NCBI GenBank assembly: GCA_905215625.1
Contig: CAJMQQ010000070.1
Location: 1-10,569 of the forward strand
From: an uncultured bacterium
GTDB lineage: Bacteria > Bacillota > Clostridia > Lachnospirales > Lachnospiraceae
Reading direction: 5' to 3'
Length of the DNA stretch: 10,569 nt
Every line of letters starts with the position of its first letter. The stretch's first letter is position 1. Shown piece by piece: positions 1 to 6,770 of this stretch. Under the pieces are notes generated by a model. That model saw only the letters and a program-made list of their open reading frames with translations. It made no database searches and was not told the origin of the DNA. The translations under genes and the position numbers were made by a program.

Positions 1-5
1 GTTAG

Positions 6-65
6 TACAAATCTATTATCTATATTAATATAAAAAATAAGTTATATTAATTTTACTTATTTGTA
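6..65. repeat. Nested AT-rich inverted repeats upstream of purL
   Basis: Two inverted repeats sit one inside the other. The inner pair is ATTAATATAA (24-33) and TTATATTAAT (42-51), a perfect 10-bp match with an 8-nt spacer. The outer pair is TACAAAT (6-12) and ATTTGTA (59-65), a perfect 7-bp match. Their centres lie within about 2 nt of each other. The inner right arm ends next to the weak -35 of purL, and the outer right arm falls inside its -35/-10 spacer, so this could be an operator. Random AT-rich DNA often makes such pairs, and I know of no named box that matches. No purine riboswitch core is seen here. Confidence 0.45.
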
Positions 66-108
66 GATTCTGTGTTATGATACAGTCAGGGTTAAAAGAA
101 TAAGGAGG
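53..108 (+). promoter_or_regulatory. purL promoter and ribosome binding site
   Basis: An extended -10 is present: TG at 73-74, one base, then TATGAT at 76-81. The best -35 is weak, TTACTT at 53-58, giving a 17-nt spacer. A strong Shine-Dalgarno AAGGAGG lies at 102-108, 7 nt before the ATG at 116. The leader between the likely start of transcription (about 88) and the RBS is too short for a riboswitch or attenuator, so control would have to act at initiation. Confidence 0.6.
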
Positions 109-115
109 ATTACCA

Positions 116-3100
116 ATGAGCGTAAAACGGATTTTTGTAGAAAAGAAACCGGACTTTGCAGTAAAGGCAAAGGAACTGCGTGAGGAAATCGAGAACTATT
201 TAGGAATTCGGACCGTTACCAATGTGAGGGTGCTGATTCGTTATGATATTGAAAATCTGACCGAAGAGACCTACCAGGCGTCTCTTGGCACTATTTTTTC
301 TGAGCCGCCGGTAGATACGTTATATGAAGAAGAGTTTCCAAAGGAAGCAGGAGACATCTGTTTTTCTGTAGAGTATCTCCCAGGACAGTTTGACCAGAGA
401 GCGGACTCTGCAGAACAGTGCGTAAAACTGTTAAAGGCAACGGAAGAGCCGGTAATCCGCTCTGCTACCACCTATGTGATCTCCGGAACTCTGACTACAG
501 AAGAAGTACAGGCAGTAAAGAATTTCTGCATCAATCCAGTAGATTCCAGAGAGGCGGATGCAGCAAAGCCGGAAACCCTGGTAACTGTATTTGAGACTCC
601 GGAGGATGTAGCAGTATTTGACGGATTCTCTTCTATGGAAGAGGACAAGCTGGAAGAGTTATACCGTTCCTTAAATCTGGCTATGACCTTTAAGGATTTT
701 AAACATATCCAGAATTACTATAAAGGCGAAGAACACCGGGATCCGACAGTTACGGAGATCCGCGTTCTGGACACTTACTGGTCCGATCACTGCCGTCACA
801 CCACCTTTTCTACCGAGCTGAAAAATGTGACTTTTACCGACGGCGATTATAAAAAGCCTATCGTAGATACCTATAATCAGTATCTGGCTGACAGGGAAGA
901 GATCTATAAGGGAAGAGACGATAAATTTGTCTGCCTGATGGATCTGGCTCTGATGGCAATGAAAAAGCTGAAAAAAGAGGGCAAGCTTGCAGATCAGGAA
1001 GAGTCTGACGAAATCAATGCCTGCTCTATCGTAGTTCCGGTAGAAATCGACGGACAGACCGAAGAGTGGTTAGTGAACTTTAAAAACGAAACTCACAATC
1101 ATCCTACAGAGATTGAGCCATTTGGCGGCGCTGCAACCTGTCTTGGCGGCGCAATCCGCGATCCGCTGTCCGGACGTACCTATGTATATCAGGCAATGCG
1201 TGTAACCGGCGCGGCTGACCCGACCCGTCCATTAGACGAGACGATGAAGGGCAAGCTTCCACAGAGAAAGATTGTAACTGAGGCAGCTCATGGATATAGT
1301 TCTTACGGCAACCAGATTGGCCTTGCAACCGGCTATGTAAAAGAGATTTATCACCCAGGCTACGCGGCAAAGAGAATGGAAATCGGCGCGGTTATGGGCG
1401 CGGCTCCAAGAAAGGACGTTATCCGCGAAACTTCTGATCCAGGCGATATTATTATTCTCCTTGGCGGACGTACCGGACGCGACGGCATCGGCGGCGCAAC
1501 TGGTTCTTCCAAGGTTCACACCGAAGCTTCCATCGAAGTCTGCGGCGCTGAGGTACAGAAGGGAAACGCTCCTACAGAGCGTAAGATTCAGAGAATGTTC
1601 CGCCGTCCGGAAGTAAGCCGTTTAATTAAGAAATGCAACGACTTTGGCGCAGGCGGTGTGTCTGTAGCTATCGGCGAGCTGGCAGACGGATTGGAAATCA
1701 ATCTGGATAAGGTGCCGAAAAAATATGCTGGTTTAGACGGAACGGAGCTTTCCATTTCCGAATCCCAGGAGCGTATGGCAGTGGTAGTAGCTCCGGCAGA
1801 TGTAGAGAAGTTTTTAGGTTATGCGGCAGAGGAAAACTTAGAGGCAGTAACCGTTGCAGTAGTAACCGAAAGTCCAAGACTGGTCATCAACTGGAGAGGC
1901 CAGACCATCGTGAACATCAGCCGCGCCTTCTTAGACACCAACGGCGCTCATCAGGAAGCAGACGTTACCTTACAAGTTCCAAACAAAGAAGGCAGTCTTT
2001 TTGAACGGAAAGAACCAGGAGACGTAAAGAAGGCATGGTTAAATCTCCTTGCTTCTTTAAATGTCTGCTCCCAGAAGGGTCTGGTCGAGATGTTTGACGG
2101 TTCTATCGGAGCCGGTTCTGTGTATATGCCTTACGGCGGAAAATATCAGCTTACCGAAACCCAGGCAATGGTAGCGAAACTTCCGGTATTAAAGGGCAAA
2201 TGTGATACCGTTACCATGATGTCTTACGGTTTTGACCCATACCTGTCAAGCTGGAGTCCATACCATGGCGCAGTTTACGCAGTCCTGTCTTCTGTAGCAA
2301 AAATTGTAGCAGCAGGCGGCGATTACAAGAAGATCCGCTTCACCTTCCAGGAATATTTCCAGAGAATGACCGAAGATCCAACCCGCTGGAGTCAGCCATT
2401 TGCAGCTTTACTTGGCGCCTACAGCGCCCAGATGGGATTTGGACTGCCGTCCATCGGAGGAAAGGACAGTATGTCCGGAACCTTTAATGACGAGCAGCAT
2501 GGCGAAATCAACGTTCCGCCGACCCTGGTTTCCTTTGCAGTCGATGTGGCAGACTCTAAGACGGTTATTACTCCGGAGTTTAAGAAGCCAGGCAGCAAGA
2601 TTGTGCTGTTTACCATTGAAAAAGACCAGTATGATTTGCCGGATTACGCCCAGATTATGGACGGTTACGGCAAAGTATTTGAAGAGATTCAGGCAGGAAA
2701 GATCCTTTCTGCTTATGCAGTAGAAGGACAGGGAATTGCAGAAGCAGTCAGCAAGATGGCATTCGGCAACAAACTGGGTGTAAAGATTGAGCATAACCTG
2801 GATCCAAGAGACTTCTTTGCAGCCGGATGGGGCAATCTGGTACTGGAAGTTCCGGCAGAAAAGGTGGGAGAACTGTCTATCCGCTATACCGTAATTGGTG
2901 AAGTAACCGATAAAGCTGTCTTTGAATATGGCAATACCCAGATTACCATGGAAGAGGCTCTGGATTCCTGGACGGAAACATTAGAGAGCGTATTCCCGAC
3001 CAGATCTGGCGTAAAGCAGACTCCAGTTTCGGATGAACTGTACAAGACAGATTCCGTTTACGTATGCAATCATAAGATTGGCCAGCCAAATGTATTTATT

Positions 3101-3880
3101 CCGGTATTCCCAGGAACCAACTGCGAATACGACAGCACCAAGGCATTTGAGAGAGCCGGCGCCAAGGTTGTGACAAAAGTATTTAAGAACCTGAGTGCAG
3201 AAGACATCAGAGAGTCTGTAGAAGTTTACAAAAATGAGATTGCAAAGGCGCAGATCGTTATGTTCCCAGGCGGTTTCTCCGCAGGCGACGAGCCGGAAGG
3301 TTCTGCAAAGTTCTTTGCAGCCGTATTTAGAAATGCTGTTATCAAAGAAGAGATTGAAAAGCTGCTGAATGAACGGGACGGTCTGATGCTTGGTATCTGC
3401 AACGGTTTCCAGGCATTGATTAAGCTGGGATTGGTTCCGGAAGGCACGATAAAAGAACAGCGTCCGGATTCTCCGACGCTGGCAATGAATACCATTGGCC
3501 GCCATATTTCCAAGATGGTTTATACCAAGGTAATGAGCAATAAGTCCCCATGGCTTGCAGGTGCAGAACTGGGCGGCGTATACTGCAATCCGGCTTCTCA
3601 TGGCGAGGGACGGTTTGTAGCAACCAAAGAGTGGTTAAAGAAACTGTTTGCAAACGGCCAGGTGGCAACCCAGTATGTAGATGACAAGGGCAATCCTACT
3701 ATGGACGAATTCTGGAATCCAAACGGTTCCTATATGGCAATCGAAGGCATTACCAGCCCGGACGGACGTATCCTGGGCAAGATGGCTCATTCTGAGCGCC
3801 GCGGCGATGCAGTTGCCATGAACATCTATGGAGAACAGGATATGAAGATTTTTGAAAGCGGAGTAAAATACTTCCTATAA
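116..3880 (+). CDS. purL: Phosphoribosylformylglycinamidine synthase, single-chain (PurL with glutaminase domain)
   Basis: This cytoplasmic enzyme makes FGAM from FGAR, ATP and glutamine in the fourth step of de novo purine synthesis. At 1254 residues it is the large single-chain form of the clostridial type, carrying what Bacillus splits into PurS, PurL and PurQ. Seen in order: a PurS-like N-terminal region (about 1-150); a linker ending in the conserved WSDHCRH motif (222-228); the first synthetase half with KNETHNHP (323 on) and the GGAATCLGG glycine-rich stretch; the second half with GGKDSMSG; and a class I glutaminase domain (about 988-1254). The glutaminase keeps its nucleophile Cys1095 in GICNGFQ and the His1162/Glu1164 pair in SHGEGR, so both activities look intact. 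The start has a strong RBS at 7 nt. No other pur gene is adjacent, so it is probably monocistronic; it ends at the bidirectional terminator. There is no frameshift or truncation. Confidence 0.97.
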   Translation: MSVKRIFVEKKPDFAVKAKELREEIENYLGIRTVTNVRVLIRYDIENLTEETYQASLGTIFSEPPVDTLYEEEFPKEAGDICFSVEYLPGQFDQRADSAEQCVKLLKATEEPVIRSATTYVISGTLTTEEVQAVKNFCINPVDSREADAAKPETLVTVFETPEDVAVFDGFSSMEEDKLEELYRSLNLAMTFKDFKHIQNYYKGEEHRDPTVTEIRVLDTYWSDHCRHTTFSTELKNVTFTDGDYKKPIVDTYNQYLADREEIYKGRDDKFVCLMDLALMAMKKLKKEGKLADQEESDEINACSIVVPVEIDGQTEEWLVNFKNETHNHPTEIEPFGGAATCLGGAIRDPLSGRTYVYQAMRVTGAADPTRPLDETMKGKLPQRKIVTEAAHGYSSYGNQIGLATGYVKEIYHPGYAAKRMEIGAVMGAAPRKDVIRETSDPGDIIILLGGRTGRDGIGGATGSSKVHTEASIEVCGAEVQKGNAPTERKIQRMFRRPEVSRLIKKCNDFGAGGVSVAIGELADGLEINLDKVPKKYAGLDGTELSISESQERMAVVVAPADVEKFLGYAAEENLEAVTVAVVTESPRLVINWRGQTIVNISRAFLDTNGAHQEADVTLQVPNKEGSLFERKEPGDVKKAWLNLLASLNVCSQKGLVEMFDGSIGAGSVYMPYGGKYQLTETQAMVAKLPVLKGKCDTVTMMSYGFDPYLSSWSPYHGAVYAVLSSVAKIVAAGGDYKKIRFTFQEYFQRMTEDPTRWSQPFAALLGAYSAQMGFGLPSIGGKDSMSGTFNDEQHGEINVPPTLVSFAVDVADSKTVITPEFKKPGSKIVLFTIEKDQYDLPDYAQIMDGYGKVFEEIQAGKILSAYAVEGQGIAEAVSKMAFGNKLGVKIEHNLDPRDFFAAGWGNLVLEVPAEKVGELSIRYTVIGEVTDKAVFEYGNTQITMEEALDSWTETLESVFPTRSGVKQTPVSDELYKTDSVYVCNHKIGQPNVFIPVFPGTNCEYDSTKAFERAGAKVVTKVFKNLSAEDIRESVEVYKNEIAKAQIVMFPGGFSAGDEPEGSAKFFAAVFRNAVIKEEIEKLLNERDGLMLGICNGFQALIKLGLVPEGTIKEQRPDSPTLAMNTIGRHISKMVYTKVMSNKSPWLAGAELGGVYCNPASHGEGRFVATKEWLKKLFANGQVATQYVDDKGNPTMDEFWNPNGSYMAIEGITSPDGRILGKMAHSERRGDAVAMNIYGEQDMKIFESGVKYFL

Positions 3881-3900
3881 GTATTTTGACTGCCAGGAAT

Positions 3901-3932
3901 CCGGAAAACCTGCCAGAGGTAGGTTTTTCCGG
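3901..3932. repeat. Hairpin downstream of purL without a U-tract
   Basis: CCGGAAAA (3901-3908) pairs perfectly with TTTTCCGG (3925-3932), and CCTGCC (3909-3914) continues the stem against GGTAGG with one bulged U and one G-U pair, leaving a very small AGA-type loop. There is no T-run after it on either strand, so it is not a standard terminator. It may protect the 3' end of the purL mRNA or help pausing before the terminator 20 nt further on. Confidence 0.5.
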
Positions 3933-3949
3933 TAAAGAAAACAGCGTAA

Positions 3950-4001
3950 AAAAAGACCTTGCAGAGAGGATTGAACTGCTCCCTCTTTGCAGGGGCTTTT
4001 T
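3950..4001. terminator. Bidirectional intrinsic terminator between purL and upp
   Basis: Arms 3950-3969 and 3982-4001 pair at 19 of 20 positions, counting two G-U wobbles and one A/G mismatch near the base, with a 12-nt loop. The left arm begins in a run of seven A (3948-3954) and the right arm ends in TTTTT, so the transcript has a U-tract in both directions. The element sits between convergent genes (purL stop at 3880, upp stop at 4028) and should serve both. Confidence 0.85.
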
Positions 4002-4027
4002 AGATGACTTTTTTCATGCGCAATTCT

Positions 4028-4657
4028 TTATTTCGTTCCGAAAATCCGGTCGCCTGCATCTCCCAGTCCAGGGCAGATATAAGCAGCGTCGTTTAAGCAG
4101 CGGTCTAAATGTCCTACATAAATCTGGATGTCCGGATGGGCGTTTTGAAGCCGTTCCAATCCTTCCGGAGCAGCGATGATGGCCATAAATTTGATTTTCT
4201 TTCCACCATGGGCTTTGATAAAATCAACGGCAGAGACAGCAGAGCCGCCGGTTGCCAGCATTGGGTCTGTTACGATAATGGTACGTTCCTCGATTGGATC
4301 CGGAAGCTTGCAGTAATATTCGTGAGGCTCATGGGTCACTTCATCCCGGTATAGGCCAATGTGTCCGACTTTGGCAGTAGGGGTAAGAGCCAGGATTCCA
4401 TTTACCATACCAAGTCCGGCGCGCAGAATGGGAACAACGGCTAATTTACGTCCTGCAATCATGGGAGTCATACAAGTTTCAATGGGAGTCTCTACTTCGA
4501 CATCTTCTAAAGGAAGATCCCGGAGGGCTTCATAGCCCATCAGCATGGCGATTTCCTCGATCAGGCTGCGGAATTCATTGGTTCCGGTATGCTTATCCCG
4601 CAGTCTGGAGATTTTGTGCTGGATTAACGGGTGATCAAAAATAACTACATTTTTCAT
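4028..4657 (-). CDS. upp: Uracil phosphoribosyltransferase
   Basis: This cytoplasmic pyrimidine-salvage enzyme joins uracil to PRPP to form UMP. Its 209 residues are the usual family length. The PRPP loop is clear at about 130-140 (TDPMLATGGSA), the segment GHIGLYRDEVTHEPHEYY (98-114) is typical, and the C-terminus has the uracil-binding PGLGDAGDRIFGTK (196-209). The ATG at 4657 is preceded by AAAGGA (on the - strand, covering 4672-4667) with a 9-nt gap. It starts 45 nt after the stop of the upstream same-strand membrane protein gene. I see no terminator in that gap and no convincing promoter, so the two may be co-transcribed, although their functions are not obviously linked. I see no PyrR-type attenuator. 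Transcription ends in the terminator shared with purL. Confidence 0.97.
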   Translation of the reverse strand: MKNVVIFDHPLIQHKISRLRDKHTGTNEFRSLIEEIAMLMGYEALRDLPLEDVEVETPIETCMTPMIAGRKLAVVPILRAGLGMVNGILALTPTAKVGHIGLYRDEVTHEPHEYYCKLPDPIEERTIIVTDPMLATGGSAVSAVDFIKAHGGKKIKFMAIIAAPEGLERLQNAHPDIQIYVGHLDRCLNDAAYICPGLGDAGDRIFGTK

Positions 4658-4702
4658 GACAACAAATCCTTTCTTGGAAATAGTAATGTGATTTTTAGTG
4701 TC

Positions 4703-5521
4703 CTACTTAGTAGAAGGCACAAAACGGACAATGATGTAATCGCCTAATGCGTGGGGAACCGGAAGGGAGAAGAAAATATCGCCCTGCTTTTCATAGCTGA
4801 AGGACGGCGGCCATACAACGCCCTGCTGGATAGGAAAATCAGCCTGGTTAAAGGTATCGGTCAGTTCTTCCATGGTTACGCCCTGGCGGTATTCTAAGAC
4901 GGCTTTCGTCTGTTCGTCATCCAGTCCTAAAAAGGTTACATCAGAACTTAATACATATCCTGCCATGGTATAGGAATCAGTAAAATCGCCCAGTCCCAGA
5001 TTGGTGTTGTCTTTTAAATCTACGGTATTGCTGTAGAAAAGATTGACTGGATGGGCGGCGCCGTCGGCTGTATAAGTGCCGGTGTAAACAGCAGTAATGC
5101 TGCGGCGGTCAACAGAAACTACTTCACAGGTTACGGTCATACTGTCTTTTGTCTCGTCAGCTTCATATCCAGCTATGACAGACAATGCGTTGCTTTTCAG
5201 ATTTTCGTTGATGGAATCCTGAAGCTTTGAATCGTCAAGGCCGCTTACCTGAGGGTACTGAATGGAAATTTTTCCAGAAGTATAGGTCTCCATGGAAGAG
5301 GTAACGCTGGCCGTGCTGGAAGCAGTTGTCTCAGGGGCAGTGGTTTCCGGCGCTGACGTTGTCTCTGGTTCTTTGGCAGACTCGGTAGGGGCCTCAGTCG
5401 TATGGGTAGTAGACAAATCAATCTTTTCCGGTGTGGAAGAGGTCATCAGGGCAGCGGCAGCGCCAATTACAACAGCAGCTACAGCAGCGGCGGAAACACC
5501 GATAATCAGTTTTTTATTCAT
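4703..5521 (-). CDS. Membrane-anchored or secreted protein with DUF4163/DUF3298 (PdaC/RsiV-like) domain
   Basis: A 272-residue extracytoplasmic protein. Residues 3-5 are Asn-Lys-Lys and 5-26 form an Ala/Val-rich hydrophobic segment, a signal peptide or uncleaved anchor; there is no lipobox cysteine. Residues 27-80 are a Thr/Ser/Pro/Glu-rich spacer with PETTAPETTA-like repeats, as in wall-spanning linkers. From about 83 the globular part starts with ISIQYPQVSGL and a helix of the NENLKSNALS type, then MTVTCEVVSVDRRSITAVYTGTY, and it ends near 250-268 with FFSLPVPHALGDYIIVRF. This pattern resembles the DUF4163 plus DUF3298 architecture of PdaC and of the extracellular part of RsiV. PdaC has a separate C-terminal deacetylase domain that is absent here, so no enzyme activity is implied. 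A role in sensing or binding envelope material is inference. RBS AAGGAG lies 5 nt before the ATG. Confidence 0.75.
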   Translation of the reverse strand: MNKKLIIGVSAAAVAAVVIGAAAALMTSSTPEKIDLSTTHTTEAPTESAKEPETTSAPETTAPETTASSTASVTSSMETYTSGKISIQYPQVSGLDDSKLQDSINENLKSNALSVIAGYEADETKDSMTVTCEVVSVDRRSITAVYTGTYTADGAAHPVNLFYSNTVDLKDNTNLGLGDFTDSYTMAGYVLSSDVTFLGLDDEQTKAVLEYRQGVTMEELTDTFNQADFPIQQGVVWPPSFSYEKQGDIFFSLPVPHALGDYIIVRFVPSTK

Positions 5522-5565
5522 AGCAGCTCCTTTTCATAAGTATCAGATTATTAGATGGTAGCATC

Positions 5566-5574
5566 ATTATACCA
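5566..5574 (-). promoter_or_regulatory. Extended -10 promoter of the leftward gene pair
   Basis: Read on the - strand, a consensus TATAAT (5571-5566) is preceded by TGG (5574-5572), a full extended -10. No good -35 is found at 17 nt; TCTACA lies at about 19 nt. Hexamers ATGGTA (5555-5560) and TACCAT (5570-5575) form a perfect inverted repeat across the -10 and likely start point, so repressor binding is possible but unproven. It should drive the DUF4163-like gene and perhaps upp. Confidence 0.65.
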
Positions 5575-5610
5575 TAGATAGGCAGACGCGTGTAGAAGAA
5601 ATCATTACGA

Positions 5611-5650
5611 TTTTCTGAACAGTTACTTTTTGAAGAGCAAAATCAGAAAA
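5611..5650. repeat. Inverted repeat in the divergent promoter region
   Basis: TTTTCTGA (5611-5618) and TCAGAAAA (5643-5650) are a perfect 8-bp inverted repeat with a 24-nt spacer. The pair sits upstream of both promoters and ends just before the extended -10 of the rightward gene. It could be a paired operator shared by the two divergent genes. The sequence is AT-rich and short, so chance is a real alternative. Confidence 0.3.
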
Positions 5651-5653
5651 AAG

Positions 5654-5683
5654 TGCTATACTGGATTTAGAAAATGGAAAGGA
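5654..5683 (+). promoter_or_regulatory. Extended -10 promoter and RBS that set the start at 5692
   Basis: TGC at 5654-5656 followed by TATACT at 5657-5662 is an extended -10; the nearest -35-like TTGAAG (5630-5635) is too far away at 21 nt. Transcription should begin near 5669. The in-frame ATG at 5674 would then be almost leaderless and has no RBS. AAAGGA at 5678-5683 stands 8 nt before the next in-frame ATG at 5692, which is therefore the better start. Confidence 0.65.
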
Positions 5684-5691
5684 ACTGGTTT

Positions 5692-6090
5692 ATGAGAGGA
5701 TTGAAAGGGAAAGCGTATCGGATTTTATTGGGATTGTTTGCTGCAGCTATTTTATTTGCAGGCGGATATTATGCTGGAAAAAGCAGTGTGAAACCATTGG
5801 AAAGCGATACTTTTTATGCAGTCATTGAGGAAATAAGGGATTCTGAGCTAGTGGTTCAGGGACTGGAAATGAATGATATCAATAAGAGGGGGAGATTTCA
5901 GTTTCGCATTACAGAAGAGACCGAAGTTTCCTGGAGAGGGATTCCGATTACGTTAAGCGACCTGCAGAAGGGAGATGTGATTTCCATTACCTATACGGGG
6001 CTGATTCAGGAGATTTCACCGGCAGTTATTTTAGATGTGACAAAAGTACAGGCGCTGGGAGATGAACTGGAAGAGAGAGACATCAGATAA
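5692..6090 (+). CDS. Small membrane-anchored protein, possibly DUF3221/OB-fold-like
   Basis: From the preferred start this is a 132-residue protein (138 from the ATG at 5674). A basic start (RGLKGKAYR) precedes one hydrophobic helix at about 11-28, so it should be anchored in the membrane with the rest outside. Residues 38-122 look like a small beta barrel: FYAVIEEIRDSELVVQG, then FRITEETEVSWRG, then LQKGDVISITYTG and a closing strand ending SPAVILDVTKVQAL. The alternation 'strand, residue that could be oxidised or bound, G-D-x-I-x-I-x-Y-x-G, P-A-x-I' recalls DUF3221 (YobA-like) proteins, but I hold this only as a fold guess. It has no cysteine, so it is not a lipoprotein. It is divergent from another extracytoplasmic protein gene, which suggests shared envelope-related control. 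No clear terminator follows. Confidence 0.7.
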   Translation: MRGLKGKAYRILLGLFAAAILFAGGYYAGKSSVKPLESDTFYAVIEEIRDSELVVQGLEMNDINKRGRFQFRITEETEVSWRGIPITLSDLQKGDVISITYTGLIQEISPAVILDVTKVQALGDELEERDIR

Positions 6091-6139
6091 GGAAAAACGG
6101 TTCGATCTTTCCGGGCGGATATGCCTGAAGAAAAAGTGC

Positions 6140-6168
6140 TTGCAAAATAGAACAACTTATGGTAAAAT
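6140..6168 (+). promoter_or_regulatory. Promoter of the tRNA-Leu gene
   Basis: TTGCAA (6140-6145) and TAAAAT (6163-6168) are separated by exactly 17 nt, a good sigma-A promoter. The predicted start, near 6175, leaves a leader of only about 13 nt before the tRNA, as expected for a solitary stable-RNA gene. Confidence 0.75.
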
Positions 6169-6187
6169 AACACTCGTTGTTAAGCGA

Positions 6188-6270
6188 GCCGGCTTGTCGG
6201 AATGGCAGACGAGGTGGACTCAAAATCCATTGATGGCGACATCGTGCGGGTTCAAGTCCCGCAGCCGGCA
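6188..6270 (+). tRNA. tRNA-Leu, anticodon CAA
   Basis: An 83-nt type II tRNA that reads UUG. The acceptor arm GCCGGCT (6188-6194) pairs perfectly with AGCCGGC (6263-6269), followed by discriminator A6270, the expected base for Leu. D stem TCG/CGA (6197-6199, 6210-6212). Anticodon stem 6214-6218 with 6226-6230, one G-U pair; loop CTCAAAA places CAA at 6221-6223. A long variable arm with GATG/CATC stem (6232-6235, 6240-6243) fits class II tRNAs. T arm GCGGG, TTCAAGT, CCCGC (6246-6262). The CCA end is not encoded, so it must be added by a nucleotidyltransferase. It has its own promoter and terminator and carries no integrated element on either side. Confidence 0.96.
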
Positions 6271-6285
6271 CTCCTTGGCAGGGGC

Positions 6286-6328
6286 ACCCGAAGGCTTATT
6301 GTGAAATAGGCTTTCGGGTCTTTTTTTT
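6286..6328 (+). terminator. Intrinsic terminator of tRNA-Leu
   Basis: A 15-bp stem, 6286-6300 against 6305-6319, pairs throughout with two G-U wobbles around a GTGA loop, and is followed after one C by eight T (6321-6328). It lies 15 nt after the tRNA end and closes that unit before the zf-HC2/polA genes. Confidence 0.9.
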
Positions 6329-6330
6329 AC

Positions 6331-6389
6331 GCGGGAGCAAAGATGGGCATGAGAAAATGTGTTTTGACGCATTTTGCCTTATGCGGGAG
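6331..6389. repeat. Imperfect hairpin flanked by GCGGGAG direct repeats
   Basis: Arms 6347-6359 and 6370-6384 form an imperfect hairpin: AAAATG with CATTTT, a GC bulge (6376-6377), then AG/CT, one G-U pair and GCAT/ATGC. The 10-nt loop contains TTGACG (6364-6369), a fair -35 hexamer with no matching -10 at 16-18 nt. GCGGGAG occurs at 6331-6337 and again at 6383-6389. It could be a small interspersed repeat, a leader structure for the next gene, or chance. I find no convincing promoter for the zf-HC2 gene in this stretch. Confidence 0.4.
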
Positions 6390-6415
6390 TGGGAAAACGG
6401 ATAGGGGGTCATACT

Positions 6416-6757
6416 ATGAATTGTCAGGAGGCGGAACGCCTGGTTACCTCGTATATTCATGGGGAATTGGACGAAGATACGCTGGAAGAGTTTCTGGAAC
6501 ACATTGAAATCTGTGAAAACTGTCAGGAAGAACTGGAAATTTATTTTACAGTAGATTCCGGTATCCGGCAGTTGGATTCCGATGCGGATAATTATAACAT
6601 CAAAGGAGAACTAGATGAGCTTCTGGAAGAGTCTAAGCAGCACGTCCGTCACCGCCGTATGCTGCAGGCGGTACGGTATTCGGTGGATACGCTTATGGTG
6701 ATGAGCCTTGGGGTTATGATTCTTATGCAGCTTCGGATATTAGGATTATTTTCATAG
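6416..6757 (+). CDS. zf-HC2 domain membrane protein, putative anti-sigma-factor-like
   Basis: From the ATG at 6416 this is 113 residues. The N-terminus carries a zf-HC2 (anti-sigma zinc-binding) pattern: Cys3 in MNCQEAE, then HIEICENC with His29, Cys33 and Cys36 (Hx3Cx2C), after the typical YIHGELDEDTLEEFLEHIE helices. An acidic stretch (about 54-73) and a basic patch HVRHRR (76-81) precede one membrane helix near 91-112, so the zinc domain should face the cytoplasm and only the last residues reach the membrane edge. Members often bind ECF sigma factors, but none is encoded nearby, so the partner is unknown. A TTG at 6374 lengthens the frame by 14 residues but lacks an RBS; AGGGGG (6403-6408) stands 7 nt before ATG 6416. 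The polA start lies only 13 nt beyond its stop. Confidence 0.8.
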   Translation: MNCQEAERLVTSYIHGELDEDTLEEFLEHIEICENCQEELEIYFTVDSGIRQLDSDADNYNIKGELDELLEESKQHVRHRRMLQAVRYSVDTLMVMSLGVMILMQLRILGLFS

Positions 6758-6770
6758 AATGAGGGATGAC

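Noticed and set aside
1..115. Possible guanine/purine riboswitch upstream of purL
   Set aside because: No conserved aptamer core is found, and the leader from the predicted start to the ATG is about 28 nt, too short for one.
2981..3601. 206-codon open frame antisense to the purL glutaminase region
   Set aside because: It lies wholly opposite conserved purL motifs, has no RBS-supported start and looks like a translation of the purL complement; codon bias alone explains it.
3886..4179. 97-codon open frame after purL on the + strand
   Set aside because: It runs through two hairpins and the terminator and then into upp antisense; no RBS and no protein-like character.
6062..6304. Open frames of 80 and 62 codons crossing the tRNA-Leu gene
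   Set aside because: They translate the tRNA and its terminator; such frames are common artefacts around tRNA genes.
6188..6330. tRNA-Leu as an integration site for a mobile element
   Set aside because: There is no integrase gene and no repeat of the tRNA 3' end downstream; an intrinsic terminator and housekeeping genes follow directly.
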